Source of the DNA: Calendula officinalis
Taxonomy: Eukaryota; Streptophyta; Magnoliopsida; Asterales; Asteraceae
Length of the DNA stretch: 64,000 nt
Direction of reading: 5' to 3'
Assembly (NCBI GenBank): GCA_963853835.1
Contig: OY970824.1
Span: forward strand, 66,482,884 to 66,546,883
Shown here in pieces: positions 49,998 through 61,669 of the stretch. The position numbers and the translations under genes were made by a program. Numbering within the stretch: the first letter of the stretch is position 1; each line of letters starts with the position of its first letter. Below the pieces are notes generated by a model. It was not told where the DNA came from. It ran no database searches and saw only the letters and a program-made list of their open reading frames with translations.

Positions 49998-52900
49998 TTA
50001 TGAGACTTTATTTTTCTTCTTCTTCTTTGTCTTATTTCCAGATTTCTTTTTCTTCAAACTTGCCCCAGCTCCTCTTTTAAATACAGCCAAAATTTCAATG
50101 CTGCACGCATCATTTTAACAAAGATAAATATATAGATACGCACACACACGATTAAAATTATATCAACATATTGTAGAAATTACAAAGTAAGGTGGTAAAT
50201 CACATAATATAGAAGAGATAGATACCTTTGAGTACCAGGAAAGAAATTGAAACCGTGGGCTTTACTCAAATGCCAGGCCTTACTTGACAATAACGCCGTG
50301 CAATTCTGTATAAAAACAAAAAGTTTGTTAAAAGGGAAACTGGTCAAAGCTCAAAAGTCACCTAAAGTGTCATTTAAAGCATAAAACCTACTATAGTACT
50401 ATTTATTCAATAAATAAGATTATTATTGTGAACATGTAACTTTTGTAAACATATTTGACGCTCTAACTTTTTATACAAAAACTAAATAAATTGGACAAAA
50501 TTGTTCAAAAAAGTTACCCGTTTTGACCCGTTACCCAACTCGCTCTTAGCTATCATTTTGAAAGAATGATACCGAGAAGTACCTCTTTGAAGCTTTCCCA
50601 TCCACAACTTATATATATAAGTGTTTGAGGTAATGACCGATCTTCTTCTTGATTGGTTCTGCTTGGAATCTCAACTGAATCTTCACGGGCTCGTAAAATC
50701 CATGGTATTTTTTCATCTTTCGCCTTAAAAGTTGGGCTATAGTGACAGAAAAACAAAATTACTTATTTTGACTTCTTAACGCAAGTCAAAACAATGACCA
50801 ACTGAAAAAGTCAACTACTTTTATGACTATTTGTACCTTTCAAGTGTCATGGCTTTACGCTCAGCTTGTTTAATGGCCCGTAGGGCACCAATTAAAGATG
50901 GGTCAAGCCCTTTTCTAGGAGGATCAACCACAAGTACTTCTGACCCCACTAACCAAGAAAGTGGTTCCTGAGAGAAATTGTAAATGAATCAATATTTTAT
51001 CGCATAAATATTTGTATATCTTAATTAAGGGTAAATGTTATAAAATAGCAATATCCTTTAGGTTGTGGTCCATTTTGGTAATTATAAGTGTTTAAGGTCT
51101 ATTTTGGTAATTATAGTGCTAAAAAACATGAAATATCATAACCACATAGGAGCCAAAAAAAACTTCTTTTAATTACCAGATAGGTACAGAAAAAATTCTT
51201 TAATTACCAATATAAACCGACCATAAAAAGTTATAATTACCAAATTGGACCACCGTCTGAAGTACATGACTATTTTATGACATTTTCCCTTTAATTAACT
51301 ACACGCGCTCCCAGAAATAGTGCTAGTAAAAATAATCATGAAATTATTTCAGGTGTGGTATTAAAGTAAACAACTAAGAAGAATTTAGAGTTGATAGTTT
51401 AATTAATACTGACAATTGAAGTGTCAGCATGATGCCAGCTAATGCTGCTATCAAGGGAGCTTGGTAACCGATCAATTGTTTTCTCAAAAGCAAATTTAGA
51501 TTCTTTATTTATCTCAACACATCTCACTGATCTGCAATATATGAAGATTAAATCATAACTATACTTAATTAATAAAATAATTCGTTTAAATTAATTAAAA
51601 CAGAGTATTAACGTTTCTTTCCTGCATTTTCGTGTGGAAGCAAGTGACAAACCGATGACTCCAGCTCCAGCATATAGGTCAGTAACAGATGAACCAAGAG
51701 GGACATATTTATGTAGTTTTTGAAGCAAAGAATCAAATGCCTGAAGAAATTAAAATCATTACAAGAAAATGAAAAATAAAGTTTTATTAAATAAACAAGA
51801 TAAAGATAATGAGATAAAAAAAGGTTTTTACCCTTGTATTTGCTTGGCCAAAGCTTGATGGAGCCAAATAGACATCAATTCCTCCAACATGCTTCCAGAA
51901 ATCTCTTTCTCCTAACATATGTCTCCATCTATTTCCAAAAATTACCTGTATCACAGGTAAAATTTAGTTTAATTACAAGTTAAGGATAAAAAAATTGATG
52001 ACATTATTAAATATTAAGCACCAAAGATATTACTAGGTATGGAACAAACACCAAAGCTTAAACCAATTGGTGGCAATTTCGACCCATTTACCGATGAGGC
52101 GATGAACGAGTCAATTTGGGTATTTTAAATTCTCCAGCAGGTCAAACTGGTCAAATGAAAAACATAAGCTAAAAAGGAAATGGGTCAAAGTTGAACGGGC
52201 CAAATCCGGGCGCCCAATGTGTACATTACAATAAACAAACAAACATACTGTCTAGCTCATATCATCCATTGTTATAACCAGGCCCTTAGCAAGAATATCA
52301 CAGTTTTATTCTCTCTTATTGGTACATTATAAATTTCCTAAATAGATTCTTTCACAAAGTTCTAAACATTATATTCTCTCTTATTGGTACATTATACTAC
52401 TTGAGTAAGATAAAATACATATGTTCCAAACACAGAAACAAAAGTACATCACTCACATTATTAGTCGATGTTTGGAAGTTTGCCCAAACAGAATGAATCA
52501 AATGAACTTTACTGTTCGGCCCCCCATTTCTCCACAAAAACTACAAGGCAAAGAACACAATGATCAAACTTCAAAGTTAGTTAAAAAAGGGTTAAGTTGT
52601 GGGGCAAAGGGACATTTAAGAAAGTAAATCAAACCCTTACTGTAGCTAAGTCGTTTAACTTTTCTGAACTTGCTGAAGTTTCACTACGTGAGTTCCAAAC
52701 TAAAGAAACTTGTACTCTACCTGCCAATTTCAAACAAATATTGCAATTTTAACATCCAACATGTGTTTTAAATACAGATTAAAATACCAATTAGCACTAA
52801 CAACTAACCATTTCTATATCTTTCAGAAGCAGGGAGAGATGTGTTGTATGTAGTAACAGCCATCTACAGATAACCATTAAATTAGCATATAAACATACAA

Positions 52901-54345
52901 TTTAGTCCCAACTAATGATTAAGCTTCATTTAGATTCAAAACATGTTGCACCTGAACATATCGTAAATAACCAGTCCGTTCATGTTCATCATAAGGCTCA
53001 ATATTTAGAATCTTTATACCTGAAAAGGATTCATCATAAGAACTTTTCTTTCTACTTTTGCCTACTAAAATGTATACAAATTCAAAAAAATAAAATATAA
53101 AATAAAAAGAGTTCAGAATTAAAAAAAACAAGCCTTTTCTCAAAAGCTCTACAGCAGCATTTATGCTTGGATGATGAGCTGCACAAAAGAAAGGTGAAAA
53201 ACTGCATAATTAGCTCAAAAATATAATTCAAATGGTAAATTTATAAGCTTAGATGCACGTATTTAGACCTTTGCAATCAGGTATATCTACAACATTGTGT
53301 GTACCCTCTTCATAGAGCCCAATAAGAGGATCAGTTGATGATCCCCGTATGGCAAGTTTAGCACGGCATCTCCATCCCCACTGCAATTAGAAGCATGTTA
53401 TATTCCAAGATACACATATCCATTAATTTTACTAAAAAAATGGAAGCTAGATTTCAGGAATATGAGAAAATATAAAAGCTAAAAAAGCACCAGAATCTCA
53501 ATCATGAACTACATGAGCTTTTTTTCCCAATATACTCTCGTTTTTCATGAAAAAAGGGATTCTGGTCCCAAAGTTCCATTTTAAACTCTAAATATTTTGG
53601 ATCTCCAATGTTGTTCTTGCCTCAATAAACCTAACTCGCTTATCATATCAAACATTTTGCTATTTTACTAATGTAGCTACTTCTGGAACAAAGGAATTGT
53701 AATAATCAATAACTGGACTAATATATCTTAACTGTAAAAGAGGAAAATATATAAAGGACAGTCAAATGCTGCTTAAGAAATGGGCAAACAGATTCTATAG
53801 ATTAAAACCTTCAATTTTCAAATATAAAATTGAGATTCGTGTTAGACAATGAGTTTCTAAATTTAGAATAAGCTCATTTTGATACTAAATGTCAAATGCT
53901 AGATAGCGGCAGATATACCAGCCTACAAGTATCAAAAGTGAAATCGGAGACACCGAGCTTCTTGAAGAAGGTAGTAGCATCTTCTAGTATAGCAGGACGG
54001 TGGAGGTTATCCTCGTGAGTACATCCTGTAAAATTCAAATCACGATTACATATTTAAGTATTGTGTTGAGAGGTAATTGAATTATAGAATCACTGGTTGA
54101 GTTACTTACGATTCGAAGTGAGGACAATTGAGTGAACATCCTGAGGAGAGAGGAGGAGGTTTAGGGTTTGGAATTAGAGAATTTGACGATGGCAGTCGAG
54201 ATGATGACGATGGAATTGACGATAATGGCTGCGGTAGTGTTGGTTGTAGTGTCTGAACAGAGGAACATGATGTAGTGGTGGTAGAGCGGTGGGTTAAGAG
54301 GGAGGCGGAGATTGACGGTGGAGCAGAGAGGAAGAAGACGGACAT
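49998..54345 (-). CDS. SAM-dependent RNA m5U-methyltransferase-like protein (TrmA/RumA family), possibly frame-damaged
   Basis: Fifteen exons on the minus strand: 54110-54345, 53919-54025, 53269-53380, 53134-53178, 52952-53019, 52809-52863, 52641-52720, 52457-52540, 51832-51945, 51613-51740, 51414-51531, 50837-50967, 50583-50736, 50226-50305, 49998-50100. The N-terminus is Ser/Thr/Pro-rich, like a plastid transit peptide. The core has the SAM motif VTDLYAGAGVIGLSLA, the family signature VLVVDPPRKGLDPSL and the catalytic-type YISCGWESFKE; the tail is Lys-rich. It resembles plant TrmA-family proteins, likely At3g27180 by gene order. Oddities: exon 1 ends CPHFES, and the expected CSG of the 4Fe-4S motif CPHFxxCxGC is missing with a frame break before exon 2; intron 4 appears to be GC-AG; the exon 10 donor has GA where GT is expected, with an in-frame GT nine bases on. 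Either a damaged allele or sequence errors. Confidence 0.8.
51028..51290. mobile_element. MITE in methyltransferase intron 11
   Basis: Inverted ends AGGGTAAATGTTATAAAATA and TATTTTATGACATTTTCCCT. The repeat TTAATTA flanks both sides (51021-51027, 51291-51297), a 7-8 bp duplication that suggests a hAT relative. Confidence 0.7.
52058..52215. mobile_element. hAT-type MITE fragment in methyltransferase intron 8
   Basis: Contains TTGGTGGCAATTTCGACCCA and GGGTCAAAGTTGAACGGGCC, the same wording as the MITEs in the CLC introns. The ends are imperfect. Confidence 0.4.
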
Positions 54346-55366
54346 TTTTGGTCCGCGGTGGCCGTAAAGTGTGTAGTGATGGCGCGGGAATGTATCTCCC
54401 AAACAAGTATCTTAAGTAGATGCAACATACAGTACAGTGCATTTTACATTATTTTCTTTATCTTTGTTTTTACGGTATATAATGCAATTTTAATATTTCC
54501 ATAAAATTTAATTTTTAGCTAACATTTGTTATTTTAGAACATATTTGTTTTTATTAAAAGTATGCATCCTACCGGATTTGAACATATAATCTCTATGTTA
54601 TTAGTATAATATCGTCGCCATACATGGTATCCGCGGACGAAAATTCGCAGACATGCATTGAATTACTATTAAATACATGCATTCTATTATACTTTCCTTA
54701 TAAACAGTCAACTTGGGCTTAAACTTATAATTTATAAGTGCTCTTATTAATAACTAGCAGTGTCTTCATACAAAACAACATATAAGTATACACTCTATTT
54801 TCATTATAGGCCGTTGAAATTGAACTTTTATCCATTCAAGTTATTAGTTTTTCAGGTTTATTGTTTGTGTAATATATGCATCTTTTATAATATTTAAAAT
54901 GTTATATTTAATTCATGTTCTAGAAAATGAATTTATATTTGTACTTCTTAGAAAACTTGTAAATTGTGAAATATGTAATTAATAATCAAATATTAATGAA
55001 ATTATTTCTCAAAAAATATTTCTATTTACATATTTGGCCTCTTTAATTTAAATTATTTGATTTTAAAAAAGGTGGTTACAATAGTGAATTCAACTCTCAC
55101 AAAATTAAGAGTAGAATGGTCTTTTGTTCTCATCTCCACCAAATAAGCCCAACAAATCCCTTTGATAAGCCACCAAGAAAAAGCTTATCAAATACGCAAA
55201 TGATAATTATCTGCAATTTGGGATCCCATAGTTGTAGAATCCATTACCGATATTTACAAATAGCCACCAAGGCCAGGGTCAGTAAAAACATACATGTCAA
55301 GGGGTACAAAATGATACTTGTTTCCATCAAATGATATGAAGGCAAAAGAAAATGAAAGTTGATGCA
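54346..55366. other. intergenic: methyltransferase promoter and UKL 3' flank
   Basis: AT-rich DNA. The first about 150 bp would hold the methyltransferase leader, and the last about 200 bp the UKL 3' UTR. No other feature is visible. Confidence 0.5.
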
Positions 55367-58300
55367 TCAGTCGTCGGTGCCAAAGTAACGGTCACCAAAC
55401 TCCCCAAGACCAGGTATAACACGATACTCTTCATTCAATGTAACATCAATCTCTGATGTTACTATCTTCACTGCAGGAAACCGTTTTGATACATTCCTTC
55501 TGGGGCCTAACCAAATCACAACAATTTTACTACATTTAATAATAATCAGTAAAGCTCAAAACAGGTCAGCCAAGACACATTTTGTCCAAAACTTTTGACT
55601 TTTTTTTTGTTGTAAATAACTAGCGACTCATATAGTATTACAAAAGTTGTATTAAACCATCTAATATTCTAAGTAAAATGATTCAGGCGCATAAAATACA
55701 CACTTTAGAAGGTTTAAAACCTGTTTCCTTTTTATCTATATTTTAGTTTACCCTGTAAAATGGGTTGGAAGTCAGAACTCACCGAGATGAGGTTAAGAAA
55801 TATTATGTATGACTCTGGCACTCCTTTCTGTATTAGTAGCTCAATTGCCTGGTTAGCTGAATTACCTGCAACTCATATCACACACACACACACACACACA
55901 GTTCAGTTCACAACCTAAACGTTGCAAAATTCATTTCTCAAAAAAAAAAAATCTAGTTACAGCGACATATCATATCATTGAAGGTTAACATTTGACAAAT
56001 AGTCAAAGACTTGGTCAAAATATAAAGAAAAGGGTTCCTCAATACCGTAACCTAATTATATGTATGAAAAATATATCACCAACCAACCTGTGGCAAGAAC
56101 TGGGTCAAGGAGAAGCACATGTCTTTCTGAAATGTCTTTCGGGAGCTTTTCATAGATAAGCTAAATATTTTATGAAGAAAAATCATTTTTCTGTAATTAA
56201 TAATAAGAAAAAACACAAATAAAAGTTAACCAACAAACTAGACAGAGAAAGATACTTACTTGCTTCCCGTTGTCACCATCACGATGGATGAGGATTTTTC
56301 CAATTTTAATGCCTTTGCAACATGCACGCAATGCATTCTCCATACTTTCACCACTGTAAAATCAAATATACAAATTCCTAGTTTACTAATTTGCATTTAT
56401 AATTAATAACATATACTTGAGTATTGCTCACCTTCTGACAATGGAGACCCCACACAGTTTTTTGCAAAAGTCAACTCCGCTATATACTGACCCTGCAACG
56501 ACAATAACAGGAAAAAAAGTTACTTTTTTTATAACAGCTATTCAAACAAATAAGAATTTACAGGGCATTCATGAGGATATAAAATAATTTCATAAAAAAA
56601 GAAACGGTCAAAAATGAGGAGCTAAAGATACTATCATATACCTGTTGGAGTGACTACTTGCATCTCGGTAAATGGTAGATGACCAAGACCATGCTCCACA
56701 ACCTGTTACCAATTTCATTTAATCATTGGCACTTAATACTAAAAACTCTCAGATTTTCACTCTCAGTTAATACAGAAATGTGACATTATACTATACACAT
56801 TGTCAAGGAAGAAAAGAAAAAAAACGTGCCTAAATTTGACTTTTAGCGAAAATTTCATATAAAAGAGAAAACCCACTTTTTTTAATATTATAACTAAATT
56901 TCTGAAAACTAAGTTTTATAGTTTTCAACTATTTTTCTTTTCAGAGATAGAAAAATTCTCTTGTTTTTTAAATTGGAAAATGAAGATTTTCAGTAGTCAT
57001 TTAGAGATAAAAACAACTCCCATTTTTTAAGAAAAATGGAGATGACATATTAGAGAAAAAATTTTAAACTAAATGCACCCTTAGAATTATATATAAGGTA
57101 GAGAGTGAATTACCAATCGAATTAGTCGATCTGAATAAAATACAAAATCATGCTTTGATATCTCCTTATCTCGAATTAATGTGTGCATGCCTCGAATCTG
57201 TAACACGAATCTCAAATCAATGTACATGTCTTATAAGTTATATCATATACAAACATAAGTATTGTATAAAATATAAATGCACGTGGCAAAAGAGAATACC
57301 TGGAATGTGGACTGTATCACATAAATGTTGGGATATATTTTGCAAAGGTCGTGCTGACCAAGCTTTGTGCGAATATGTTGCACAATCAAGTCTATTGCCA
57401 CATGGTTATCTCCTCCTCGTGGTATGATGACATCAGCATACTTTTTTGACGGAAGAACAAAATCATCAAAAGCAGGTTTAACAAACTTTGCATACTGCAC
57501 AATATAAACATGGTGTAATTTGTCATAGAAACTTCATATTGTAAATGATAATGAGTATTAAATTGTTAGTCAAAAATAAAAAAAACTATAATGGAGTAAG
57601 GAACTTACTTGTTCAAGCACAGAATTTACATCCCTATCCCTCTCAACTGTGTCTCGCCTTATTCTACGGGCAAGCCTCACATCAGCATCTATTACGATTA
57701 TTTGTCAACAAATATAAGTTAAATAATAAGGTTTGTATAAGCTTGTTATAATTCAGTATAATAAGGTATAAGCACCTGTGTCAACAAATATTTTCATATT
57801 CATCAAATCACGAACTCTTTGGTCATGAAATACAAGTATTCCCTCCAAGATAATTACATCAGATGCATTAACCTGACAAGCACATGGAAAATAAATTAAA
57901 AAGGTAATCTATATTAATACAATCTTGGTAATTGTTTAAAGAATTCAAGTGAATACCTGGCGGAAGGATTCTTTACATCTGCGGTGGTTTTTAAAGTCAT
58001 AAATTGGAAGTTGTACTGAATTTCCTTGTTTGAGCTTTTCAACACACTCTAGCATTTGCTCTGTGTCAAAAGCATCTGCAATAACAGGAATATTTTTTAC
58101 AATTTTGGAGGCAAAATGAAAGCTGATACAACACTGAATTAATAATAAGAGCATTACCAGGGTGATCAAAATTATACTCGTGGACACGTTCAGATTCTTC
58201 AGCAGACAAACCACGATAAAATGAATCCTACATAACAGAAAATTCAAGGATACTTCCCTTTCAAATATAAAAGTTTGCCATTTACATCAAAGAAAGAAAT

Positions 58301-59152
58301 AAAAAGTATAAATAATATATAACTGTTGAAAATAAATTTGCCCAAAAATATATATAACTAATTAAGACAGTGCATTAGTGCTCAACCATGCATTCTTATT
58401 AACATTTTCTAGCATCTATAACTAAAGTTGTTTGGGGGCTATAATGCATCCAAGGGTTATAATCAAGTCGCAAGTTTTTCCCCTACCATAGTAGCCTTGC
58501 TACTAGTAAGGTACCTCACTATTATTAATCTAGAGACCAAGCACCAACCTAAAATGGATTATAAATTAATAATCAGCTCATTTTCTCTGCATAAGCTAAT
58601 ATGCTAAAGCATATACACTCTAGGCATTAAACATAACCTTAACATACTCAAACCTTTGATGTAGGGCCAGTGTTACATGAGAACTTTATTTATCAGCCTT
58701 TATTAATTACTATTGTGCTGAAATTGCATATCTCATAATCAGAAAGAAAAAAAAAATTGTAATTCCGATTGTGAATAAAAACACTATCTATGATCACAAA
58801 CCTGATTGACAAGAACAACACGATGATCATGAAGCTGTTGAATAATCATGTCACAAACCGTCGTCTTACCGGAAGCAGTACCTCCAGAAACCCCTAACAA
58901 AAATTCAACAGGATCACACATGCATAAAAGTGTAACAATTGACTGATTGAGTGGCTGATTAATTGAGGAATCGATTTATACGAAGAAAATAATGATAGAC
59001 ATACCGATGACGAACGGCTGTTTGATTGAATCGGCAAGTAGAGACGATGAAGGAGACGAAAGGAATCGAGCATCAAGATGTAAGCCGGAGAAATGAGGAC
59101 CGGAGGCAGCCTCCATCACGTAATCTATGGCCGTCGTTTGCTCCGGCATCAT
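55367..59152 (-). CDS. UKL2: uridine kinase / uracil phosphoribosyltransferase-like (UKL) protein
   Basis: Fourteen exons on the minus strand: 59005-59152, 58802-58893, 58158-58227, 57957-58075, 57776-57872, 57609-57688, 57300-57494, 57114-57197, 56642-56702, 56432-56492, 56260-56353, 56088-56160, 55783-55865, 55367-55506. About 466 aa, near the family's usual length. The N-terminal half is a uridine kinase with P-loop GVSGGTASGKTT (about 50-61), DSFYRGLS and NFDHP. The C-terminal half is UPRT-like, with GVDFCKKLCGVSIVRSGESM and the PRPP-binding LLLDPVLATGNSANQA, ending GEFGDRYFGTDD. Such proteins act in pyrimidine salvage, although UPRT activity in plants is debated. Gene order points to UKL2 (At3g27190). 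With the strong exon 13 donor the last exon is one base out of frame; a donor four bases downstream (GTGA|GT) restores it. Start: first of two consecutive Met codons. Confidence 0.9.
55879..55900. repeat. (CA)n microsatellite in UKL intron 12
   Basis: A CA dinucleotide run of about 22 bases. Confidence 0.9.
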
Positions 59153-60078
59153 AGACTGAAATTTTGAAATCGGAGTTGAAGTTCAGTAGAGTCGTTGAAA
59201 AATGAATAAAAAAGGAGTTGCTTTTAAGTTTTGTGGTCAGTCTTATTCGACGATAAACGGCATATTCCAGGATCTGTCCCTGGGAAATATACAAAGGCTT
59301 TAAGTAGTGAACGGATTGATGTATTGGGCCGGATTGATTATCTTTTTTTTTTCTCTAACATTTTTTGGTTTTGAACTGAACCAAAGATTGATTTTTTATG
59401 AAAGTTAAAGCCGATAATCAAATTAGTATAACTTCTACAATCCGATTAATCAATTCTGATATGTTCTTATCCAGTTTTTAGATGTATATAAAGGGCTGAT
59501 TAATAACAAAACAATATTATTGCCCTATTTTTTATTTCTCTTTCGGATTTGATTACGCAATAGTGAATTTTTTAGTAATTTTATTTTGTAGTCTTTTGAA
59601 AAGACACTTTTCTTCCAAAAATGTTATTTTATGAAGGTTTTGCTAAAAAAATATTACGAAGAACCAAACCGATACCAGATAAAAACCATCTACCTGTCGT
59701 TTGGGTTCTACTATCTAGATTTTTCAAAAACGGATTTTCAGTTTTATTCTAGCTTTTTCAAAGATTTTTCAAAGAATCAGTTCACAATTCGGTTCAAACC
59801 AAAACCTAACTTTTATTTAAAATCTTAAGCTTGAGAAAGTGTTGTTTTAGGTTTGTATTTGGTTCACCATCCAGTTTTCTTCCAACCCTATGAACACCCT
59901 TAGCAACATATTTAAATTTGGAAAATAAAAAATAAGTCTGGTATACTTGGCTTTACATAATCATTAAACATCCAAGATACACGTATTCTCATTTCTATAC
60001 ATTCACGAATAGACTCCAAGGACCCGTTCATAAGTCATCACCGAGCATCAACATCAGGATCGGGCCTCAATCTCGGGC
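59153..60078. other. UKL promoter/leader and intergenic DNA
   Basis: The first about 140 bp are likely UKL 5' leader. The remainder, to the At3g27210-like stop codon, is AT-rich with no recognisable feature. Confidence 0.5.
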
Positions 60079-60640
60079 TTATTTTCTTCTTACTTCCGTT
60101 TGATGAGAAGTTACGGGCCTACAGCTAGAAAGCACCCGCGGTAAGCAACCATGCACCTGCACAACCTCCACCCATCTCCCCCTCTTCGCCTTTAACCCGC
60201 CACCACAAACTGCCGCCACATCACCGCTCCCGACCACCTTATTTTCATTGGCTGGTTCAGCATTTTCTTCATCACAATTAAGGTTCTCTCTTATGCTTTC
60301 ACTAAAAAGCTCAGAAAGCCTCTTTTTCTTCTTTATTGGACTGTGGTCATCAGGTGCACCACCCTTTACTGGCGGGACTGGCAGAGTCCCGCCAGGGAAG
60401 TTATGGTGCACCGGTGTACTGCCTCTCGATGGTGTAAATTCTGCAAATATTATGAAAGTCGATTCAAACACTAAACAATAACAATACAAGATTAAATTTA
60501 TGATTAAAATGTGTGAATAAATTGAGATGTATATTATATTATCTGTAACATGTTTTTACCTCCATTAACACTCATAAAATCAGATTCGCAGTCGGAATCT
60601 AACCATGCTTGGGAATCAAAATATGTTTCTTCTTTACTGC
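60079..60640 (-). CDS. uncharacterised plant protein, At3g27210-like (last two exons; 5' exon outside window)
   Basis: Two exons on the minus strand, 60560-60640 and 60079-60440, joined in frame. The first begins with a good acceptor (GTCTCAG|GC). Together they encode about 148 aa: GSKEETYFDSQAWLDSDCES, DFMSVNG, EFTPSRGSTPVHHNFPGGTL, KKKKRLSELFSESI and the C-terminal CLPRVLSSCRP. This pattern (SKEE-FDS-WLDSDCE-DF-SVNG-FTPSRG, PRVLSSCRP) is that of a plant family of unknown function related to At3g27210, which usually starts with a myristoylation-type MGxC N-terminus. That first exon is not in the remaining 140 bp before the transposon at 60781, so it must lie beyond it or be lost. Gene order supports the assignment. 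Confidence 0.7.
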
Positions 60641-61539
60641 CTGAGACGTGAGATCGAACACATAATATTAAAAATTCAAGCAAAGTGTCTTTCAAATAAT
60701 CAAGAATAACCCTTTTCTGAGCAGGGGTAATTTTGAACCATTTACTCATAAATGAGTCGATTAGGATTATGTTTTATTTCTGTTGCGTCCTAGATCCGGA
60801 AGCAGGATCAAGGTAGCTCCGTAAACGAGGAAACCTGAAACAGAAAACAACCCTAAGTCAAAGGTCCTCTGGAAGGGGCTTCCGGACGGACACTCCGATG
60901 CTTAAGTAAGTTATTTGAGTCGACGTGAGGTCTATGCGAAGTGAGTGAGTAAGTAGATAATAAATTGAGTGTAGTTAATGTCTTCTGCGTTGAGACTTAC
61001 CTCCCCTTTATAGGCCAATTGCTTTGGGCGGGAAGTCAAGGCGGATCCCAGAGGCGGGAAAGCGATGTCCCCCCTTTGGTCTGTTAACTTTATTATCCTC
61101 CGGTCCCTTATGAGTGACTGGTATATATCCGCCGGACCATAGGATCGGGCGTTGTCAAACCTTACCTTCATTAAATGCGGGTATGGCTCGAGGCTACTTT
61201 CCCCTAAAACCCGGCCACGCTTTAGGGAAACTTTGGGACTTGTGATCTCATGATGACTACATTTGAATTCCTTCTTGGGATAGCTTGTGGCACGTTCCGT
61301 CCGTCGGAGCATCCGGACGTTCGTACGTCCGTATGTCAATGGTTTCGTGACATACCTCATTAAGTCCCCCAGATTAGAAGCGGGTTAAACACTTAAGTTG
61401 ACCGTTTTTAATCTAAGCTAGTTACACCCCCTTCATTCGCTATTTACAAAGGAATTTCAATCGTTCGAGCAAGTTACCGTTGTCTCTTTGAAATATGACC
61501 GTTAACCGTCACTTCATCCCCTCACGACTTTTAGCCTTC

Positions 61540-61560
61540 CTTTTCCTTATTTATACCCTT
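61540..61560 (+). promoter_or_regulatory. possible TATA box of the transposon gene
   Basis: CCTTATTTATACCC near 61547 lies about 120 bases before the ATG at 61670, with a pyrimidine-rich leader between. It is consistent with a core promoter. Confidence 0.4.
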
Positions 61561-61669
61561 TTGCTAACCACCACCTGTTTACCGCCTTCCTTGCAATCGC
61601 TCTCTTTGCTTTCTTGATCTAACATCCTCATTCTTCCCCCTTGTTCTTTGTTCATAATTTGCGATCATT

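Noticed and set aside
60932..61360. 142-aa minus-strand ORF
   Set aside because: It lies in the LTR-like leader region of the 60781 element, antisense to its gene, with no recognisable domain; probably chance in GC-richer DNA.
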